Below, piece after piece: positions 6,725 to 10,459 of a DNA stretch of 10,459 nucleotides. Every line of letters begins with the position of its first letter. Position 1 is the first letter of the stretch. Under the pieces are notes generated by a model that made no database searches, was not told the origin of the DNA, and was given only the letters and a program-made list of their open reading frames with translations. Source of the DNA: an uncultured Pseudomonadota bacterium (GTDB lineage: Bacteria > Pseudomonadota > Gammaproteobacteria > Burkholderiales > SCOH01); NCBI GenBank assembly GCA_937863215.1, contig CALMFQ010000471.1, positions 1-10,459 on the forward strand, written 5' to 3'. The position numbers and the translations under genes are program-made.

Positions 6725-7342
6725 CTGCACGCTGTGGCAAGGCTGCAGGCGGATCAGCTCCGGATCGTCTACCCGGTCCACCAGAATACCTTTGACGCGC
6801 AATTGCCACGCCGCTGCGAACTGCTGCCGTTGTTCGGGCGTGGCCGCATCGTCCAGCGCCTGCCCGAGCAAGCTGCGCACTGCCGGATCGGCCGGCACGC
6901 GCTGCAGGTTCAGCGCCACATCGACACCGGCACCGCTGTCGAGCCGCACGAAGCGCATCTCCAGCGGCACCGGCACGTCGAACTGCAGCAAATCATGACG
7001 CATGAACTGCCCGCCGATGCCCTTGAAGCCGCCACCGCCGGCGGCACCGGTCAGCAGGCCGGCAACTGCCGCCATCACACCGGTCACGCCGTCTTCCTGA
7101 CTGGCACGGAACTTGACACCGATGCGGCCGCGCACCGGCAACGAATCGGGATACAAAAACTGCAGCGCGCGGATGGTCGCCAGATAGCTGCCGGCAACGG
7201 TGGGGCAGGAATGGCCAGCCAGCTTGACCGCATCCAGATAGCAATACTCCAGCTCGCCGCCGGTGGCGGCGCCGAGGAAGTCGGCCAGTGGATCGCGCAC
7301 CCGCAGCGTTGGCGCTGCGGCAAAAAATTCGGGCACAGACAT
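6692..7342 (-). CDS. FmdE-like domain protein of unknown function
   Basis: The 216-residue protein is probably cytosolic, with no signal peptide. Residues 33-55 (core DAVKLAGHSCPTVAGSYLAT) resemble the FmdE family (formylmethanofuran dehydrogenase subunit E-like), whose hallmark is a G-H-x-C-P motif suited to metal binding; here it is G43-H44-S45-C46-P47. Further cysteines are C34 and a C-terminal cysteine pair in the PCHSVQSAGRC region. A glycine-rich segment, GAAGGGGFKGIGG, follows GVTGVMAAVAGLLTG in the middle of the chain. Methanofuran metabolism is not expected in this host, so the role is unknown; FmdE-like proteins outside methanogens are generally uncharacterised. The gene ends inside the 3' end of phrB on the opposite strand and diverges from the MFS gene 71 bp away. 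Being coding is likely; the family call is from memory of motifs. Confidence 0.72.
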   Translation of the reverse strand: MSVPEFFAAAPTLRVRDPLADFLGAATGGELEYCYLDAVKLAGHSCPTVAGSYLATIRALQFLYPDSLPVRGRIGVKFRASQEDGVTGVMAAVAGLLTGAAGGGGFKGIGGQFMRHDLLQFDVPVPLEMRFVRLDSGAGVDVALNLQRVPADPAVRSLLGQALDDAATPEQRQQFAAAWQLRVKGILVDRVDDPELIRLQPCHSVQSAGRCALLVE

Positions 7343-7413
7343 GGTATTTGCTCAACGGGATGGAATGGCAAAGGTAATATGTCCGGTTCCGATCCACCTT
7401 AACCCAGAACAAG

Positions 7414-8631
7414 ATGCCCACGACCGCCAGCCTGACCCGCCGCCATGAATGGATTCTGCTGCTGACCCTGACGGTGATGAATTTCACCCATATCATGGAT
7501 TTCATGGTGATGATGCCGCTCGGTCCGCAGTTCATGCGCCTGTTTCACGTCACGCCGCGCCAGTTCGGGCTGCTGGTATCCACCTACACATTCGCTGCAG
7601 CCGGCGTCGGCTTTATTGCCGCCTTCGTGGTCGATCGCTTCGACCGCAAACACACATTGCTGACGGTATACGCTGGCTTCGGGGTATCGACGCTGTTGTG
7701 CGCACTGGCACCGAGTTATCAATGGCTGCTGCTGGCGCGCGCCGTCGCCGGTGGCTTTGGCGGAGTGATGGGCGCCACGCTGATGGCTATCGTCGGCGAT
7801 GTAGTGCCGCAGGAACGGCGCGGCACCGCCATGGGCACGGTGATGGCGGCATTTTCGCTGTCGGCGGTGGCCGGCGTACCGTCCGGATTGCTGCTGGCGG
7901 AATGGTTCGGCTGGCAGGGGCCGTTCGTGTTTCTCGGCCTGCTGGCACTGCCGCTATGGTTGCTGGCACAGCGCATCCTGCCACCGCTGCATGGCCATCT
8001 GGTGCATCGCCGGTCGCAGAATCCGTGGCAGCAGGTGCGCTTCATGTATTCGCAGCCGGTACATTTGCGCGCGTTTGCGCTGATGGCCAGCCTGATGTTT
8101 GCCGGTTTTTCGGTGATTCCGTTCATCAGCCCGTACATGGTTGCCAACGCCGGGCTCGGCGAGGCCGATCTGAAATACATCTACCTGTGCGGCGGGCTGG
8201 CCACGCTGTTCAGTTCGCGCCTGATCGGCTGGCTGGCGGACCGGGTCGGCAAACCGCAAATGTTCGTCGCGGTGGCGCTGATATCGCTGCCGGCAATCCT
8301 GACGCTGACCCACTGGCGCCCTGCCCCGTTGCCGCTGACCTTGCTGGCGACGACGGTATTCATGGTGTTCGTATCCGGCCGGCTGATTCCGGCAATGGCG
8401 ATCGTCACCGGCGCGGTCGAGCCGCAACATCGCGGCAGCTTCATGAGTTTCAACAGCGCCACACAGCAACTGGCTTCGGGTGCGGCATCGTTCTGTGCCG
8501 GACTGCTGATTCACAAGAACGCCGCAGGACAACTGGCCGGCTACGATCTGGTCGGTTACGCGGCGTGCGGTTTTACCCTGCTGTGTATCTGGCTGGCGCC
8601 GCGCATCGGCAGTGCGCCGCACCAACGCTGA
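7414..8631 (+). CDS. MFS transporter (12 transmembrane helices, DHA1-like)
   Basis: The 405-residue inner-membrane protein shows twelve hydrophobic stretches in two halves of six. The first is about residues 13-35 and the last is YDLVGYAACGFTLLCIWLAP near the C-terminus. The cytoplasmic loop between helices 2 and 3 carries a motif A variant, VVDRFDRKH, and the matching loop between helices 8 and 9 has GWLADRVGK. Helix 5 has a GVPSG turn like motif C of proton antiporters. This fits a drug/H+ antiporter or sugar-efflux-type carrier of the DHA1 group, but the substrate cannot be read from sequence. The ATG at 7414 has no strong ribosome binding site; no in-frame alternative nearby is better. 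The gene stands alone between the divergent FmdE-like gene and a convergent esterase gene. Confidence 0.92.
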   Translation: MPTTASLTRRHEWILLLTLTVMNFTHIMDFMVMMPLGPQFMRLFHVTPRQFGLLVSTYTFAAAGVGFIAAFVVDRFDRKHTLLTVYAGFGVSTLLCALAPSYQWLLLARAVAGGFGGVMGATLMAIVGDVVPQERRGTAMGTVMAAFSLSAVAGVPSGLLLAEWFGWQGPFVFLGLLALPLWLLAQRILPPLHGHLVHRRSQNPWQQVRFMYSQPVHLRAFALMASLMFAGFSVIPFISPYMVANAGLGEADLKYIYLCGGLATLFSSRLIGWLADRVGKPQMFVAVALISLPAILTLTHWRPAPLPLTLLATTVFMVFVSGRLIPAMAIVTGAVEPQHRGSFMSFNSATQQLASGAASFCAGLLIHKNAAGQLAGYDLVGYAACGFTLLCIWLAPRIGSAPHQR

Positions 8632-8648
8632 GGCCGCTGTGCTGGAAA

Positions 8649-8687
8649 GCGCTCTGCCATTGGCCTGCAGGCCGGGCTGCAGAGCGC
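8649..8687. terminator. hairpin between convergent MFS and yqiA genes, possible terminator
   Basis: A perfect 9-bp stem, GCGCTCTGC (8649-8657) and GCAGAGCGC (8679-8687), encloses a 21-nt loop that holds a 12-bp perfect palindrome, GGCCTGCAGGCC (8662-8673). It fills the 60-bp gap between convergent stop codons. The plus-strand tail GTTGTTATT is T-rich but has no run, and the minus-strand tail has only three T, so intrinsic termination is uncertain. Confidence 0.45.
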
Positions 8688-8691
8688 GTTG

Positions 8692-9294
8692 TTATTGGCT
8701 TGCAGCCACACCCATTGCATCGGCGGCAGCACCGTCGGCAAAGGCAACGATTGCGGCGAGATAATTCTCGAAGCCGATGAAAGCGTGATCGCCGCCTTCG
8801 ATCACCGTCTGGCGTGCCCCGGCCAGTTTGGCAATAGCTTGTTGCGCATCGAGCACCTCGTCGCCGGTCTGGGTCAACAGCCAGTAACGCTGCGGGCGGC
8901 TGATCGCCGGCACGTCGAGATCGCGCAACTGCTGCATGTGCTGCGGCCCGAGCGTGAAACGCTGGCCGGTATGCGGATTGAGCTGCTCGCCACGATATTG
9001 CTGCAGCAGCTCATAGGGGCGGATGGCCGGATTGACCAGCACCGCACGGCAGCCGAAGCGCTCGGCAAGCCACAGCGCGTAATAGCCGCCGAGCGAGCTG
9101 CCGACCAGGCACAGCCGGTCGCCGGCAAATGGCGCAAGGAAATCGTTGAGCAGCGCCGCCGCTTCAGCCGGGTATGGCGGAATTGCCGGGCACAGCCATT
9201 CGCCGCCGCGCCCGAGCCAATCCAGATAATCGTGCAACAGCGTTGCCTTGTGCGATTGCGGGCTGCTGATGAATCCGTGCAGATAGACGATCAT
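8692..9294 (-). CDS. yqiA: YqiA/YcfP-family alpha/beta-hydrolase esterase
   Basis: The 200-residue protein is a small single-domain serine hydrolase like E. coli YqiA (193 residues), which cleaves short acyl esters in vitro; its physiological substrate is unknown. MIVYLHGFISSPQSHK starts the fold and gives the oxyanion region. The nucleophile elbow is GSSLGG at 65-70 with S67 as the serine. The acid is probably D145 in QTGDEVL, and the histidine is H170 in GGDHAF. The ATG at 9292-9294 was chosen because the family begins exactly there; upstream in-frame sequence overlaps the neighbouring gene and does not look like this family. The start overlaps the stop of the preceding FimV-like gene as ATGA, so translation is probably coupled. 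No signal peptide is seen, so it is probably cytoplasmic. Confidence 0.93.
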   Translation of the reverse strand: MIVYLHGFISSPQSHKATLLHDYLDWLGRGGEWLCPAIPPYPAEAAALLNDFLAPFAGDRLCLVGSSLGGYYALWLAERFGCRAVLVNPAIRPYELLQQYRGEQLNPHTGQRFTLGPQHMQQLRDLDVPAISRPQRYWLLTQTGDEVLDAQQAIAKLAGARQTVIEGGDHAFIGFENYLAAIVAFADGAAADAMGVAASQ

Positions 9295-9707
9295 GCCTGC
9301 TGTTGCAGCTGGGTCATGGTCGGTTGGTACAAACCGTTGTTCGGGTCCATCTTGCGCCCCAGACGGGCGATCTTTTCCCACAACATCAACTCGTTCTGCA
9401 TCAGAAACGGCTGCAGCTCACGCGCAATGCGTTCATACGCAGCCTTGTCGTTTTCCTTGCCGTAAATCTTGATCAGCAGCAGCTTGGCGTTGACGTTGGT
9501 CGGCTGCTCGATGATCGCCGCTTCCAGCAACTCGCGCGCCTTGCCAACCTGATCGTAGGCCATGAAGACTTCCGCTTCCGCCACCGGATCGACCAGCCCA
9601 CTGCGTTTGCGCAACGCCAGCTGCTTGCGTTTGCGCAAGGCCAGATAACCGCCCGCGCCAAGCCCGGCCAATGCGGCTCCTGCCGCCAGATAGAGAGTAT
9701 CAACCAT
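9291..9707 (-). CDS. small membrane-anchored protein resembling the FimV C-terminal domain
   Basis: The 138-residue protein has one N-terminal transmembrane segment (about residues 4-24, rich in Ala, Gly and Leu). A strongly basic stretch at 25-35 (RKRKQLALRKR) should hold the rest in the cytoplasm by the positive-inside rule. Residues 38-98 look like a TPR-type helix pair: DPVAEAEVFMAYDQVGKARE, then LLEAAIIEQP, then KLLLIKIYGKENDKAAYERIARELQ. This closely resembles the C-terminal domain of FimV/HubP, polar proteins that organise type IV pili and chemotaxis proteins; the large periplasmic LysM part of FimV is missing. The WEKIARLGRKMDPNNGLY segment at 110-127 also recalls FimV tails. The ATG at 9705-9707 has an AAAGGA ribosome binding site 9 nt upstream; a GTG 14 codons earlier is less likely. 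It is coupled to yqiA. The function is unknown. Confidence 0.82.
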   Translation of the reverse strand: MVDTLYLAAGAALAGLGAGGYLALRKRKQLALRKRSGLVDPVAEAEVFMAYDQVGKARELLEAAIIEQPTNVNAKLLLIKIYGKENDKAAYERIARELQPFLMQNELMLWEKIARLGRKMDPNNGLYQPTMTQLQQQA

Positions 9708-9841
9708 GTCCTGCCGTCCTTTCCGGATCGCTATTTGAATGCCTGCCACGACAGGCTGGAATGCGTTGCGCCAGCTTGGGCGAATTCACTTGTCATCACA
9801 ACACCATTCATCGCCCATCGGCGACCGCTGGCTCCAAATTC

Positions 9842-9871
9842 ATTTAAGGCGACACGACAGTGGATTGCCAA
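9842..9871 (-). promoter_or_regulatory. probable promoter of the FimV-like/yqiA pair
   Basis: On the minus strand TTGGCA (9866-9871) and TTAAAT (9842-9847) are 18 bp apart, each matching five of six consensus bases. The implied leader to the ATG at 9707 is about 128 nt and contains a small hairpin (TCGCC/GGCGA, 9811-9824). The -35 box lies only 3 bp from the -35 box of the divergent metH promoter. Confidence 0.5.
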
Positions 9872-9873
9872 TC
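9863..9873. promoter_or_regulatory. inverted repeat GATTGCCAATC in the divergent metH control region
   Basis: GATTG (9863-9867) and CAATC (9869-9873) form a perfect inverted repeat around one C, covering the -35 box of the minus-strand promoter and touching the metH promoter. It could bind a regulator of either gene. It does not match the TGAA-N5-TTCA pattern of MetR. Confidence 0.3.
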
Positions 9874-9874
9874 A

Positions 9875-9901
9875 TTCACAACTGGCTTGCCATGCTAAAA
9901 T
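9875..9901 (+). promoter_or_regulatory. probable metH promoter
   Basis: TTCACA (9875-9880) matches five of six -35 bases. TAAAAT (9896-9901) matches five of six -10 bases and is preceded by TGC (9893-9895), an extended -10 motif that can offset the short 15-bp spacer. The leader to metH would be about 33 nt, too short for a cobalamin riboswitch. Confidence 0.45.
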
Positions 9902-9940
9902 TGCCAGATTTTTCTTATATTTGCCGCAACGGACGTAACC

Positions 9941-10459
9941 ATGGCCATCGACCGCACCATCGAACTGCAACAGCTGCTTCAGCAACGCATCCTGATTCTG
10001 GATGGTGGCATGGGCACCATGATTCAGCGCCACAACCTCACTGAAGCGGATTATCGCGGCGAGCGGTTCAAGGATTGGCCGTCCGATCTGAAAGGCAATA
10101 ACGACCTGCTGGTGTTGACGCGTCCGGACGTGATCGGTGGCATCCATCAAGCCTACCTCGATGCCGGCGCCGACATCATCGAAACCAACAGTTTCAACGC
10201 CACCAGCATTGCGATGGCGGATTATGACATGCAGTCGCTGGTATACGAGCTGAACGTCGCCGCAGCCAGGCTGGTAAAGGATTTGTGTGTTGCGCAAAGC
10301 GCAAAAACACCGCATAAACCGCGCTATTGCGCCGGCGTGCTTGGCCCGACCAACCGCACCTGTTCGATCAGCCCGGATGTGAACGACCCCGGCTACCGCA
10401 ACGTCAGCTTCGACGAGCTGGTGGTTGCCTACACTGAAGCAATCCAGGGCCTGGTTGAC
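9941..10459 (+). CDS. metH: cobalamin-dependent methionine synthase, N-terminal part
   Basis: The reading frame is open to the right edge (173 codons), so only the start of a protein of about 1,200 residues is present. MetH moves a methyl group from 5-methyltetrahydrofolate through methylcobalamin to homocysteine. The visible part is the homocysteine-binding barrel: ILILDGGMGTMIQRHNL (residues 17-33), ADIIETNSFNATSIAMADY and GVLGPTNRTCSISPDVNDPG, all typical of MetH. The zinc-binding cysteines of this domain lie beyond the window. The ATG at 9941 has a GGACG ribosome binding site about 6 nt upstream and starts at the usual distance before LLQQRILILDGGMG. The gene diverges from the FimV-like/yqiA pair. 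The host must make or import cobalamin. Family identity is very likely. Confidence 0.96.
   Translation, partial: MAIDRTIELQQLLQQRILILDGGMGTMIQRHNLTEADYRGERFKDWPSDLKGNNDLLVLTRPDVIGGIHQAYLDAGADIIETNSFNATSIAMADYDMQSLVYELNVAAARLVKDLCVAQSAKTPHKPRYCAGVLGPTNRTCSISPDVNDPGYRNVSFDELVVAYTEAIQGLVD

Noticed and set aside
7449..8780. Long open frame of 443 codons overlapping the MFS gene in another frame
   Set aside because: Its composition is Arg/Gly/Ala-rich with no membrane pattern, while the frame starting at 7414 gives a clean 12-helix transporter.
9708..9749. GTG start giving a 14-residue longer FimV-like protein
   Set aside because: The added stretch puts polar and basic residues before the membrane helix and has no ribosome binding site; the ATG at 9705-9707 has one.
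9811..9824. Small hairpin TCGCC-CATC-GGCGA upstream of the FimV-like gene
   Set aside because: A 5-bp stem with no T-run is common by chance in such sequence and does not support a terminator or RNA gene.
9708..9940. Cobalamin, SAM or SAH riboswitch upstream of metH
   Set aside because: I looked for SAH-type and B12-box sequences and saw none; the likely leader is only about 33 nt. A covariance-model search would settle it.
1..10459. Mobile element, CRISPR array, toxin-antitoxin or defence system
   Set aside because: No transposase, integrase, terminal repeats, regular repeat array or typical defence gene was seen; codon and base use look uniform across the window.

Overview
The window is an ordinary chromosomal stretch, dense in housekeeping genes and moderately GC-rich. 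It probably comes from a betaproteobacterium, perhaps of the Neisseriales (Chromobacteriaceae or Chitinibacteraceae-like). This guess rests on the algH-ruvX-pyrB-pyrX cluster, the TPxNY-type GGDEF protein, the style of the class I photolyase and the FimV-like protein. No rRNA, tRNA, CRISPR array, insertion sequence or phage gene was seen. No gene-free stretch exceeds 300 bases; the longest are 333-575 and 9708-9940.

Left part (1-1573): the 5' end of mpl (peptidoglycan recycling) leaves the window on the minus strand. A 243-bp divergent intergenic region separates it from a plus-strand GGDEF protein. That protein keeps the c-di-GMP inhibitory site but has lost several substrate-binding residues, so it may be a c-di-GMP sensor rather than a cyclase. 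A strong bidirectional hairpin terminator follows it.

Middle (1591-5220, minus strand, transcribed right to left): algH (yqgE), ruvX (yqgF), pyrB and pyrX, then an acyl-CoA-binding protein. The first four are tightly packed (8-bp overlap, then two 19-bp gaps) and look like one operon for pyrimidine synthesis plus conserved companions. PyrX is a dihydroorotase-fold protein that lacks the metal-binding histidines; it is expected to be a structural partner of aspartate carbamoyltransferase. The pyrR gene that often sits between ruvX and pyrB in related bacteria is absent. The acyl-CoA-binding gene may have its own promoter.

Right part (5273-8687): phrB (DNA photolyase) on the plus strand runs tail-to-tail, with a 33-bp overlap, into a minus-strand FmdE-like protein of unknown function. 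Divergent from that is a 12-helix MFS transporter on the plus strand, followed by a hairpin.

Far right (8692-10459): a minus-strand pair, a small membrane-anchored FimV-C-terminal-like protein and the YqiA-type esterase, joined by an ATGA start/stop overlap. It diverges from metH (cobalamin-dependent methionine synthase), whose first 173 codons are present. The divergent control region carries two good back-to-back promoter candidates and a small inverted repeat.

I found no new multi-gene system. The best leads are the degenerate GGDEF protein, the probable leaderless algH promoter with an overlapping palindrome, and the stand-alone FimV-like protein coupled to yqiA.
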